64,000 nt of DNA. Origin: Hymenobacter cellulosilyticus (GTDB lineage: Bacteria > Bacteroidota > Bacteroidia > Cytophagales > Hymenobacteraceae). Below are positions 39,343 to 48,377 of this stretch, piece after piece. Under the pieces are notes generated by a model. The model made no database searches. It worked only from the letters and a program-made list of their open reading frames with translations, and was not told the DNA's origin. Position numbers and translations under genes: made by a program. The DNA is taken from the NCBI RefSeq assembly GCF_022919215.1, contig NZ_CP095046.1, forward strand, positions 3,090,501-3,154,500. Direction: 5' to 3'. Position 1 is the first letter of the stretch. Each line of letters begins with the position of its first letter.

Positions 39343-40442
39343 ATGGTTTTTCTCACGGCTTACTTTGCGCTCTGGTTTCTAGTTCTGGCCGCTTCGGCGC
39401 TGCTGTTCTGGGTGCGGCCCCGGCCGGCTCCGGCTCCGCTGCCCCAGCCCTGGCCCCGGGTCAGTATCCTCATTGCGGCCCGCAACGAGGAAGCTGCTAT
39501 TGGCCGCTGCCTGCGCGCTATTCGCAGCCTGAGCTACCCGGCGGAGCTTGTGGAAGTGCTGCTCGGCGACGATGCCTCCACCGACCAGACCCGGGCCGTA
39601 GCCGAAGCCGCCATGCAGGGCTACGGCGGCCAGTTCCGTTGCACTACCATCACCGAGCCGCTGGGCCTGGCCCGGGCAAGGCCAACGTGCTGGCCCACCT
39701 GGCCCGGGCTGCCACCTCCAAGTTTTTCTTTATCACCGACGCCGATATTGCCGTGCCTACCGGCTGGATTCAGGGTTTGCTGCCGTTTGCCACGCCTGAA
39801 GTCGGCACAGTCACGGGCCTGACCGTGGTGCAGGGCCCGCGCCTGTTCGACCGGCTCCAGGGCCTCGACTGGCTGCAGTCCTTGGGCCTGGTGCAAGTGG
39901 TGTCCGACTTCGGGCGGCCCGTCACGGCCATGGGCAATAACATGCTGGTGACGCGGGCCGCCTATGAGGCCACCGGGGGCTACGAGCAGTTGCCATTTTC
40001 CGTGACGGAAGACTACGCCTTGTTTCAAGCGGTGCTAAAGCAGGGATTCACGTTTCGCAACGTGTTCCGGCCCGAAGTGCTGGCCGTTTCGTTGCCCATC
40101 AGCACGCCCGGGCGGCTGCTGCACCAGCGGCGGCGCTGGATGCGGGGCGTAGAAGCCCTGCCGTGGTGGCTACAGGGCGGGCTGCTGTTCTACGCCGGCT
40201 TTTACCCGTTGCTGCTGGTGCTGGCCTGGGTGGCCGGACCGGTTGCGGCCCTGGGTGTGCTGGGAGCCAAAGTACTGCTGCAAGGACTGCTAGCGGCTGC
40301 CTGCTACCACCGCGCCGGCTTGCGCATGCCCTGGCACCTGCTGCCCGCCTTCGAGGTCTATACCCTTGCCCTAACCGTAAGCCTGAGCGTATTTCGCCTG
40401 TTGCCGCTGTCCTTCGATTGGAAAGGGCGGGTGTATAAGTAA
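39343..40442 (+). CDS. membrane glycosyltransferase family 2, one -1 frameshift
   Basis: An N-terminal helix (FLTAYFALWFLVLAASALLF), then GT2 motifs: PRVSILIAARNEEAAIGRCL, VLLGDDASTDQTRAVAEA, KFFFITDADIAVPTGWI (DxD), PFSVTEDYALFQAVLKQGF (TED) and HQRRRWMRGVEALPWW (QxxRW), with C-terminal helices. One G missing at 39674-39676 splits the frame; restoring it gives LARGKANVLAHLARA and 366 residues. Processive-type sugar transferase, last gene of the plus-strand polysaccharide block. Confidence 0.88.
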
Positions 40443-40520
40443 GAATAATAGCTCCGAAAGTCCTGGGCAATCCAACGTCGTCCTGGGACCAACAACTGAC
40501 AACCAGCAACTAACAACTAC

Positions 40521-41288
40521 ATGCAGCTCACCGATTCGCACGCCCATATTTACTCCGAGCAGTTCAAAACCGACCGCGACGAGGCCCTGCACCGTGCCTA
40601 CGAGGCCGGCGTCACGACCATCGTCATGCCCAACATCGACCACACCAGCATCGACGGCATGCTCGAAACCGAAGTCCGCTTCCCGCAGCAGTGCTTCTCG
40701 ATGATGGGCCTGCATCCGTGCTCGGTAGGTAAAGACTTCGAGCGGGAACTGTACTTGGTGGAGGAATGGCTGGACAAGCGCCCGTTTGCGGCCGTAGGGG
40801 AGTGTGGCATTGATTTGTACTGGGACAAAACCACCCTGGCTCAGCAGCAGGAGGCCTTGCGCGTGCAGGTAGCCCTGGCCAAAAAGCACAGTTTGCCTCT
40901 GGTGCTTCACACCCGCGACGCCTTTCAGGAAACGGCCGACATTATCGAAGCTGCCCAGGACGGGACGCTTACGGGCGTGTTTCACTGCTTCTCGGGCACC
41001 CCGGAAGAGGCCGCACGGGTGCTCCGCCTGGGCTTTAAGCTCGGCATCGGTGGCGTAGCTACCTTCAAGAACGGCGGAGCCGACAAGTTCCTGCCAGACA
41101 TTGCCCTGGAACACCTGCTGCTCGAAACCGACTGCCCCTACCTGGCCCCGGTGCCCCACCGCGGCAAGCGCAATGAGCCCTCTTACCTGCCCCTGATTGC
41201 CCGCCGCGTGGCCGAGCTTCTGCGTAAAGACCCCGAGGAAATTGCCGAAGCTACCACCCGCAATGCCCGAGAGCTTTTCAAGCTGTAA
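40521..41288 (+). CDS. TatD-family metal-dependent hydrolase/DNase
   Basis: A 255-residue TIM-barrel enzyme with all metal-site motifs in place: DSHAHIYSEQF (His7, His9), AVGECGIDLYWDK (Glu), PLVLHTRDAFQET (His), GVFHCFSGTPEEA (His) and LLLETDCPYLAPVPHRGKRN (Asp). Family members are 3'-5' exonucleases or broader phosphoesterases in the cytoplasm. Clean frame; not obviously linked to neighbours. Confidence 0.93.
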   Translation: MQLTDSHAHIYSEQFKTDRDEALHRAYEAGVTTIVMPNIDHTSIDGMLETEVRFPQQCFSMMGLHPCSVGKDFERELYLVEEWLDKRPFAAVGECGIDLYWDKTTLAQQQEALRVQVALAKKHSLPLVLHTRDAFQETADIIEAAQDGTLTGVFHCFSGTPEEAARVLRLGFKLGIGGVATFKNGGADKFLPDIALEHLLLETDCPYLAPVPHRGKRNEPSYLPLIARRVAELLRKDPEEIAEATTRNARELFKL

Positions 41289-41363
41289 TCAAATCGTCCG
41301 TCCTTGCTTTGTGCTGCTCACGGGACGGATAAGCAGTGCCTTTAACCCCTTCACCACTCACCC

Positions 41364-42451
41364 ATGACCCTGCCCATCACGCTTCCGCTTGTTGACATTA
41401 CGCCCGTCGGCCACGGCACCCGGCCCGCCACGTCCGTGCTGGTTATTTACACCGGCGGCACGGTGGGCATGGAGTATAATAAGCGGGGGAACTGGTGCCG
41501 ATGAAGTTTGAGCAGATTCGCAAGAAGATGCCTGAGCTCCGGCAGCTCAACATGCACCTCTCGGTACTTAGTCTGCCCCAGCCCATTGACTCTTCCAACG
41601 TAACGACTGCCGACTGGCTGGGGCTGGCCGCCATTATCCAGGACAACTACGCGCAGTACGACGGCTTCGTAGTCTTGCACGGCACCGATACCATGGCTTA
41701 CTCGGCAGCGGCCCAGAGCTATTTGCTGGAAAACCTGGGCAAAACCGTGGTATTTACCGGCTCCCAGGTGCCCGTGGGCCGCATCCGCACCGATGCCCGC
41801 CGCAACCTGATTACGGCCCTCGATATTGCCGTAGCCCGGCATCCCACGGCCGGCACCGTGCGCGTGCCCGAAGTCTGCGTGTTCTTCAACGACCTGCTGA
41901 TTCGGGGCAACCGGGCCAAAAAGGTGGAAAGCGAGCAGTTCAACGCCTTCCGCAGCGAAAACTACCCGCCCCTGGCCCGGGCTGGTATCGAGGTCGAGTT
42001 CGACGACAAGCAGGTGCGCCAACTGCCCTCGGCACCCCTGCGTGTGCACCAGCACCTCGACGAGCGGGTCGGGATTCTGAAGCTGTTTCCGGGCATTACC
42101 GAGCGGGTGGTGCGTGCCATGCTGGAGGTGGATGACCTGCGCGGCTGCGTGCTCGAAACCTATGGCTCGGGCAATGCACCCACGGCTCCCTGGTTTTTAC
42201 GGTGCCTCGGCGACGCCCACGAGCGGGGCGTACAAATTCTGAACGTAAGCCAGTGCGAGGAGGGCCGCGTGATTCAAGGGCAGTACGAAACCAGCTCCCA
42301 ACTAACTGAGCTGGGCGTCATTGGCGGCGAGGATATCACGTCCGAGGCGGCCATTACCAAGCTCATGTTTGTGCTCGGCCTGGGCCACGGCCCCCGCGAA
42401 ACGGCCCATTTATTGGCCCAGAACCTGCGCGGTGAAATATCTTTAGGCTAA
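41364..42451 (+). CDS. ansA: type I L-asparaginase, one -1 frameshift
   Basis: Hydrolyses asparagine to aspartate and ammonia in the cytoplasm (no signal peptide). The first nucleophile motif VLVIYTGGTVGMEYNKRG lies at about 26-43 and the second, FVVLHGTDTMAYSAAA, further on; FTGSQVPVGRIRTDARRNL and the late ETYGSGNAP fit. One G missing in the run 41485-41489 separates the first motif from the rest; restoring it gives RGELVPMKFEQIRKKMPEL and 362 residues, the usual type I length. Start ATG 41364. Confidence 0.92.
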
Positions 42452-42516
42452 CTCCCGAGTCTCAGGGCTTGTGTATCCGGAAAAAGGACCGTTACTTTGC
42501 ACCCGATTACTGACCC

Positions 42517-42604
42517 AGAGAGGTGTCCGAGTGGTCGAAGGAGCACGCCTGGAAAGTGTGTATGGCTCAAAAGGTCATCGTGGGTTCGAATCCCATCCTC
42601 TCTG
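42517..42604 (+). tRNA. tRNA-Ser (anticodon GGA)
   Basis: Acceptor stem AGAGAGG (42517-42523) pairs with CCTCTCT (42597-42603); the D-arm reads GTCCGAGTGGTCGAAGGAGC, the anticodon loop CTGGAAA carries GGA, a long variable arm (TGGCTCAAAAGGTCA) marks a class II tRNA, and the T-arm is GTGGG-TTCGAAT-CCCAT. The 3' CCA is not encoded. Sequence is typical of bacterial tRNA-Ser for UCC/UCU codons. Confidence 0.95.
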
Positions 42605-42607
42605 CAT

Positions 42608-42642
42608 AAAACCCTGTTTGCAAGTTGCAGACGGGGTTTTTG
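42608..42642 (+). terminator. tRNA-Ser terminator
   Basis: AAACCC-TGTTTGCA / TGCAGAC-GGGGTTT hairpin with T-run, four bases after the tRNA. Just beyond it the octamer GGGTACAC occurs twice within 42650-42672. Confidence 0.75.
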
Positions 42643-43217
42643 CTTTTCAAGGGTACACGTAGGGGTACACACCTAAACATGGGTATAGCACCGTATGTAC
42701 TAATCGGCTCAATTTTGAGCCAATAGATTATCTTTGCCTTGCCCGTTGGTAAGTAGTTGCCAGCTCCTATCCGTGGGCAAGGCCGTTGCGTCGAAAGATG
42801 TGGCGGCCTTTCTTTTTGTAAATAATAGGCCGCAAAACCGGCAAAAGGGGAGGGGCTTAGCTAGGATGATTATGTACCCTAAATTCCAGGCTCCTTACCA
42901 GAGCATTGATATCGTTGATATCTTCAATGGGTATTAGCCACAGCTGCAGAACTTATATTGCCGGGCCCTGATGAAATGCCCCGGGCTCCGGCCGGGCCTT
43001 GACTTTTGGGGTTGAATTATGCACGTGTGTACGTTCAGCTCTGATCTGCGGTGTAGCTGGCAACCGGCAAGAAAAAATTGCACCCCCTACCGGGTAACGC
43101 ACCGTGCGAGCCCGTAACGCCCGTAATTTACGGTCGATACGGTGTGATGAACGGCTAGTAACCTAAACGACCGTTTAACTTTACATCAATAATTCTCTTT
43201 CAATCCCACCTGTTGCC
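42643..43217. other. gene-free region after tRNA-Ser
   Basis: Apart from the candidate small RNA, this 575-base stretch holds a perfect palindrome GGCTCAATTTTGAGCC (42706-42721), a GGGTACAC direct repeat next to the tRNA, and an imperfect -7 box TAACTTTA (about 43175) ahead of the gene at 43218. AT content rises clearly here. No integrase or convincing coding sequence is present. Confidence 0.5.
42729..42817 (+). ncRNA. candidate small RNA with own -7 box and terminator
   Basis: A perfect -7 element TATCTTTG (42729-42736) points at a start near 42742. The predicted RNA of about 75 nt has a stem closing GCCC/GGGC (42741-42744 with 42775-42778), an internal hairpin TGGTAA-gtag-TTGCCA, and ends in a strong terminator: AAGGCCG and CGGCCTT arms (42779-42785, 42804-42810) extended by G-U pairs to a GAAA tetraloop, then a T-run. 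The stem CCTTGCCC/GGGCAAGG (42737-42744 with 42775-42782) competes with the terminator for four bases. No -33 TTG at proper distance is seen. No known RNA family is recognised. Confidence 0.45.
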
Positions 43218-43493
43218 ATGGCTCTCGATGTTTACTGGAAAAACTATCAGACCGCCAGCAAGCTCGGCAGTATAGAAATTGATACTCCCTTAGAAAACTT
43301 GCTCTATGATTTTGGCCAACAGGTTGGGTTCCCTGTGGACCCGTACGGGAGCACCCGACTCTATCCCACCCAATGGGAACGGCTTATTGTCATGGCAGAC
43401 AGTAGCGGATTTCCTACCCAGCAACTGCGACACATCCAAGCGGCTATTCCCGCCGATCAGCCACAGGGTATTTTAATCCTGGAGGGTGATTAG
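43218..43493 (+). CDS. hypothetical protein, 91 residues
   Basis: ATG start; a soluble acidic protein (MALDVYWKNYQTASKLGS to QGILILEGD) with no motif I recognise. Codon use is less GC-biased than in the flanking core genes, consistent with acquired DNA. It is followed 38 bases later by a small membrane protein on the same strand. Confidence 0.6.
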   Translation: MALDVYWKNYQTASKLGSIEIDTPLENLLYDFGQQVGFPVDPYGSTRLYPTQWERLIVMADSSGFPTQQLRHIQAAIPADQPQGILILEGD

Positions 43494-43531
43494 CTTGTTT
43501 ACCTTTCGGACCCTTTTAGTGAACTAGCAGT

Positions 43532-43918
43532 ATGACTCTTTTGCTCACCTTGTCTGGGGTTATCCTGCTTCAGTCGTCCCACGAACAAGCGTGGACCTGG
43601 CTCATTCATATCTTGGTCTGGACGCCGCAAATTATCTGGGGCTTGGGTGCTATTAAGCTCTTTTTGAGCATATCACGCGACGTGCGGCAAGGGCAATCCA
43701 GCTGGTGGGTCCTATTGATACCCTACGCTATGGTAATGGTTCCAATTGGTTTACAAATGAAAGTATTCGGTATTCCGCCCTTTCCAAACACATTCAGTTC
43801 CTTTGGGCCAGGCTACTCCATGTTTTGGAATGAGACGAGCCCAAGCTTCTGTACGCTCGGGGTCTTAGTGGTATTACACGCCATCGCCTTACTACAGGCT
43901 GCAGAAAGCAAACCTTGA
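43532..43918 (+). CDS. hypothetical membrane protein, 128 residues
   Basis: Four hydrophobic helices (MTLLLTLSGVILLQ, WLIHILVWTPQIIWGLGAIK, WWVLLIPYAMVMVPIGLQM, FCTLGVLVVLHAIALLQAA). Orphan; probably inner membrane. Same composition as the preceding gene and likely co-transcribed with it. Confidence 0.6.
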   Translation: MTLLLTLSGVILLQSSHEQAWTWLIHILVWTPQIIWGLGAIKLFLSISRDVRQGQSSWWVLLIPYAMVMVPIGLQMKVFGIPPFPNTFSSFGPGYSMFWNETSPSFCTLGVLVVLHAIALLQAAESKP

Positions 43919-44851
43919 AAGGGAAGGCCGTAACAGCGATAAATAGTCACCTTTACGTTTTAACGCTCCTTTTCCTGAACTGCTGCCCATACACGTCTAC
44001 TGGCAAGGCAAAGTGGCCCTACGGATCGGTTTGAGTTCAAAAAACTAGTTCACCTTTCAAAGTTCAGGAAACTCAAAATGGAGATGAGTTTCTTGAACTG
44101 CTTTTAAGCTGCTTTTGGAGTGGAAACAAGGGTACCCAAAACTGTGGACGCCCTTTACCCCCTTTTCCCTGAATTTTGCCCGCGTGAAAAAAAGAGTAGG
44201 GCTATCGGTTACAATTGAGCCACCTAATAAGAACTACACTACCCTCCCTACGGCTAGGGAGGTCTTTTACTGAAGTTCCAGTAAATAGCGGCCGGCGGTT
44301 GGCGGTAGGCTTTCCGGGCCGGGTAAACGTGAGGTGGTATTCCTATTTCATTCCTGTAGATTCTACAGGTTTACCATATCGGCCGGTAGCTTGCCCAAAA
44401 TTGGTCTTTGATTATCAGGGCTTTTGCCGGCGGAGTAAGGAAAGTGGTGTTGACATCTAGACTGCTTTTATAAAAGTCACAGGGTGCTTCAGATCAATTG
44501 GAATAGAAACGGGTCTAGCTCCGTAAATTTTACGGAGTTAGTCCGTCGGGGCGAACAGCCTTTTTAGGTTCTAAGACCTGACTGATAAAACCCGGCAAAT
44601 CCGTTTTCATGGTAAGGCGCGTGCATTTCGGTAGTGGCTGGCAGCAAGTTTCCCTTAGATGCAAAGCAAGCGCTACCGGTACCGACTGGCCTAAAAACCA
44701 CCAAGGGTATACCGTTCAGATATACCCTTGGTGGTTGAGTAAGCGACAGGTGGCCGGGATTAAGCAATACTTATCGCCACTTCTGACGAAAAGTACTGTC
44801 ATAAAACAATCGACCAGACATAGTACTGATACGGTGCAGTGAAGGCCTGTA
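43919..44851. other. gene-poor tract with five hairpins
   Basis: No convincing gene in about 930 bases. Inverted repeats: GTTCAGGAAACTCA / TGAGTTTCTTGAAC (44061-44098, one mismatch); CTCCCTA-cgg-cTAGGGAG (44244-44262); CCTGTAGA-t-TCTACAGG (44355-44371, perfect); CTCCGTAAA-t-TTTACGGAG (44518-44536, perfect); and the long repeat listed separately at 44696. They share no sequence, so this is not one repeat family. Confidence 0.55.
44696..44736 (-). terminator. terminator of the T9SS cargo gene
   Basis: Perfect 16-base-arm hairpin AACCACCAAGGGTATA / TATACCCTTGGTGGTT; on the minus strand it is followed by TTTTTAG, so it suits the minus-strand gene ending at 44852. Confidence 0.75.
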
Positions 44852-46536
44852 TTATTGAACGACAAGCTTACCAGTAAAGATCTGTCCTTGTGCATCAGTG
44901 CTGCGTAGCGAATACAAGCCGGGTGCTATGCCCCGCACCGATACTTGTGCGGCAGGTGTAACTACTGTCTCATGCATCAGGCGACCCATTGTATCAATGA
45001 TCTGCACGCGGGTGCCTACAGGCAGGCCGATAGCTGCACCCAATCAGTAGCTGGGTTTGGGTACATGCTTAATGCTGAAGGGCGGGGCGTTTGGGTTGCC
45101 AGTACTGAGGTGTTTAAGTGTGCCAAAAAGGTGTTCTCTGTTGTACCCGCACTGAGCGAAAGCGGACCAAAGGTGCTGTTTCCGCCAACATTGCCGAGAA
45201 CAGATAGGTCGTATTGCGAGGTGAAGGCTAGAAATTGAGCATAGTCAAAAGCAAAGCCTGTGCTGCCCGCCTGTTTTACCCATTTGATCTGTCCCTGAGG
45301 AGTATAGGCAGCTACCACTATGTCATGGAAGCCAGAGCCGAAGGCGGTGAGAGACAAAGAACCAAAAGCTGTTGTTAATTGAAATGAACCCGAAACGTAA
45401 GGAGATCCGGAGGCATCAAGCTTTACATCATTCCAGTGCTCATCTCCGTCCCCTACACTCCGCTGAATCCACTGCATTACCCCTTGAGATGAGATCTTGG
45501 TCAAGTAGGTGTCATAGCTGTTGATATAGCCGCTGGTAGTTAAGATGGATGACCCAAATGCGGTAGTGCCGTAGAAATCACCTACCACAAAGAGGTTACC
45601 AGCTGCATCAGCTACGCCAGCATCAATGCGGTTATCTCCTCCTTTAAAATGTTGTACCCATTCAAGCGTGCCCTGTGCGTCATATTTAGCGGCTATGCCA
45701 TTCAATTTGGAGTCTGGGTTTGGGTGGGTAACGGTTGTCGAGCTTCCAAATGTGGCATTACTCAAAATACTAGTTAAGATGTATGTGCTTCCCGTAGGTA
45801 GTACTATCAATTTCGGCCCATTGAATACAGCGCGAGTGGCATCAGAATGGAATACTGTTTTTAAAGACTGCAGGCTGCCTGTAGCCGCTGCAAACCGACT
45901 CAAATAACCGGTTCTGGTAGTACGGAGGCTGTTGGAAGATGTAATGGTTGTGGAGCCGATGGTAAGTGCGCGCTCATATAAACCAGTCAGGTACAGATTG
46001 CCCGCCGCATCAAAGCCCATGCTAGTGCCTGTGGAAAAGGCAATGGTATTACTCTGCTGTACCCATTCTGCAATGCCTTGAGGCGAGTAGCGAATTAGAA
46101 ACATTGTCCCCTCTGTACCCGCTGGGCCTGTAAACGTCAAGTTATTGCCTAGTGCCAAAGTGCCGGTAGCACTGCCCGTAACGTAAACGTTTCCGACTTT
46201 ATCAACAGCTACACTATGCACGTGATCATGGTCGGTGGAACCCAACTGGTGCAGCCAAAGCAACGTGCCGGATGGGGAGAGCTTAGCTACGTATCCGTCG
46301 AACCCTCCTGCAGTGGTGAGCTGTCTGCCTGCGATAGTGACGGGACGCGAAAAATAACCGGTTAAATAGTAGTTACCAGCACCATCTATGGTAAAACCGG
46401 ATATGCTATGTTGCCCACCTAATGAGATGACACTTTGCCACACAGGCGCGGTCTGGGCCACGGCGCTAAGGCCAGTTAAGAAGCTGAGTAGCACCACGAC
46501 GGCATAACGCACGGCGCAGAGAGTAGAAATACGCAT
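44852..46536 (-). CDS. T9SS-exported beta-propeller-like (SBBP repeat) protein, one -1 frameshift
   Basis: Signal peptide (about 1-28), then about eight repeats of the pattern 'D-A-x-G-N-x-Y-x-T-G' (FTIDGAGNYYLTGYFS, VAVDKVGNVYVTGSATG, MGFDAAGNLYLTGLYER, VADAAGNLFVVGDFYG), each near 55-60 residues, as in SBBP/beta-propeller surface proteins. The end is a type A sorting domain: SMYPNPATDWVQLSG, VQIIDTMGRLMHETV, RGIAPGLYSLRSTDAQG. One G missing at 45027-45028 separates the last 60 residues. Secreted through the type IX system and attached to the cell surface. Lower GC than the core genes. Confidence 0.82.
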
Positions 46537-46557
46537 GAGTGAATGGAATTGAAGAAG

Positions 46558-46899
46558 TTATGAAGCATAAGCGCCTTCCGGCGTCTTGCGCACTAAAGAT
46601 AGAGCAGCCAGGGTTGCCAGAAGAGGTTCCAATCTGTCGGCTTTCACTCGTTTGAAGCGGGTAGCTAATTGAATCGCTGTTAGCGGTTGGCCGGCTTGCT
46701 GTACGGCATCCCGTACGGCCTGCATCTGTTGGGCCAGCTCCGTAGGCCACGGCTGGGGGCCGGTGGCTTCTGTAGCAACTGCAGTGGCGGCCGTGGCTTC
46801 TGCAGGCAAGGCCAGCGCGGCCTGCTGTTGCTCCGGGGCTTGGTAGGAGGGGCGCAGGTACCGAACGTGCCCCGCCCACAGGCTAAGCAGAATAAAAAC
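46558..46899 (-). pseudogene. C-terminal remnant of a larger protein
   Basis: The minus-strand frame opens right after a stop at 46900-46902 with no usable start codon and reads SLWAGHVRYLRPSYQAPEQQ, an Ala-rich linker, then a compact winged-helix-like end (TAIQLATRFKRVKADRLEPL, LATLAALSLVRKTPEGAYAS). The abrupt beginning in mid-domain suggests that the 5' part was deleted. I cannot identify the parent; the layout (conserved segment, linker, small C-terminal helix-turn-helix) is seen in large DNA-acting proteins, which is only a hint. Confidence 0.45.
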
Positions 46900-47005
46900 T
46901 TAAGATGAAGGGGATTGACTCGCTTCTAAAACCAGAGCAGCCGTCCTAATACACCGTCGCGAGCTCGGGCAGCAAGCGGTTAATCACGCCGTAATTGAGA
47001 CCAGT

Positions 47006-47242
47006 CTAGTATTCGGAGCGGCCGATGTCGATGGACGCGGCTTCGTCGGCTGCGATAGTTCGGTAGTTCTCGCTGACGAGGAAGTCCTCCACGTCATTCA
47101 TACTAGCTAAGGAAAGCACCGAAATGGCATCGATCAGCTCGCCTTCGGGGTCGGGCTGTTGCCAGGAGCCGATGTGGTGCAACTGGGCGTACGGGCAGCT
47201 AAGGCCAGAGAACGTATACCGCAGGGGGAACTGCGTTGCCAC
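47006..47242 (-). CDS. hypothetical protein, 78 residues or longer
   Basis: From GTG 47242 it reads ATQFPLRYTFSGLSCPYAQL to IDIGRSEY, soluble and acidic, no known motif. An ATG at about 47301 opens MASQLATEHLILLL in the adjacent frame and would join by a one-base loss near 47267, giving about 98 residues. Orphan in the low-GC tract. Confidence 0.4.
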   Translation of the reverse strand: MATQFPLRYTFSGLSCPYAQLHHIGSWQQPDPEGELIDAISVLSLASMNDVEDFLVSENYRTIAADEAASIDIGRSEY

Positions 47243-47502
47243 TACGAGTACGCACGGTTCAGTAAGAGAATCAGGTGCTCTGTTGCAAGTTGGCTAGCCA
47301 TGTAGACCGTTGCTGGTTCTTGCTACATGAGCCAGCCACTGGATAAGGCAACTGACGGCATAGAGACATACCACTATCTCTATGCTCATTTTCGCATCAT
47401 CCAGGCTCCTTATATAGTCCTGGATCTGCTCTGGCAGTTTTTTTCAGTGGCCTCCTTCGGTGGGCTGCGGTTTTATCAGTTTCCCTGCATATTCCTTGCC
47501 TT

Positions 47503-47754
47503 ATGCCTCTTTACGAGTGCGTCTTCAGCACCCTATCCATCGACGAACAGCTGCAGGCCCTTTGGGCAGAGGGCACCTACTTAGCAGCACGCTGGGTCGA
47601 GCAAGACCGGATCTACCTCTACCATATGGGTGCCTTCTTCGCCGAGGTGTACTGTGACTTCGACCAGAAGAAACTGAGCACCCGCGCCTTTACGAGTCCA
47701 CAGAACCTGGAGGCCTACGTCGCTTATATCGGGCTCGAGGATTTGAAGCATTAA
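47503..47754 (+). CDS. hypothetical protein, 83 residues
   Basis: ATG start, MPLYECVFSTLSIDEQLQAL to YVAYIGLEDLKH. Soluble, with an aromatic-rich centre (RIYLYHMGAFFAEVYCDFDQ). Codon use looks coding. No family recognised and no clear partner. Confidence 0.5.
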   Translation: MPLYECVFSTLSIDEQLQALWAEGTYLAARWVEQDRIYLYHMGAFFAEVYCDFDQKKLSTRAFTSPQNLEAYVAYIGLEDLKH

Positions 47755-48377
47755 CAAACTCATTTACGATCGAGAGCAAGCCAATTCAAACCGTCCTAGG
47801 AGTCCTGCACCAAAGCATAACAGCCGGGTCAACTACTGAACATACTAACAGCAGACCTTTGCTTGCGGAACGAAAGCCTGCGGAAGGTGAGCCGCTGGGC
47901 GTTCCGCTACCCAACCCTGGTGCTGCAACGCCAGGGTTGTTGCGTTTACTCCTTCCTTATGGCTGGTAATGGCGGCTAACGCGGCCTTGTTGGCCCCCAC
48001 ACCTACAGAGTAGGGGCATGGCACATTCCGCTACTACAAGCAGGAGGTCTGCGGCTAGAGCAACAGCTGCATACGCGGTGCAGGGGCTGAAGCGCATCGT
48101 GTAATAATTACATAATTTATAGAAAACACTGGCTCAACACGTAGTGTATTCCTTTGTGCTGCGCCAAAGTACTTTTTCTCGGAAACCATCAGCAGCCCTT
48201 TTGCCTGGGTCATAAGGCCCTGATACGCCTACGGATTTTCTGAGAAGAGTACGCTATTCCCACCCACTGTCTTCCTGTATTCCGCACTAATCTGTCCTGC
48301 CCAAGGCCTGGTCTGGGCCTTGCCATGCCGCTAGAATCCGGTTGGGAAGTTGCCTTTTTCTGCTCACTCTACTCTCT
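47755..48377. other. intergenic region before the phosphoesterase locus
   Basis: About 620 bases without a gene. A hairpin AACCCTGG / CCAGGGTT (47913-47938) may terminate the upstream gene. A leader hairpin CAAGGCC / GGCCTTG (48302-48321) lies 56 bases before the SusC start. No perfect -33/-7 pair was found; the SusC promoter should lie in the AT-rich part 48100-48200. Confidence 0.45.

Noticed and set aside
42734..42937. Short 67-codon frame after tRNA-Ser
   Set aside because: It runs through the predicted RNA hairpins and T-run and has no natural protein character.
44609..44842. Short 77-codon frame in the hairpin tract
   Set aside because: It contains the whole 44696-44736 inverted repeat, and composition is not coding.
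47327..47584. 85-codon plus-strand frame overlapping the gene at 47503
   Set aside because: Its second half is a shifted reading of the better candidate at 47503-47754; it could be a leader but evidence is lacking.
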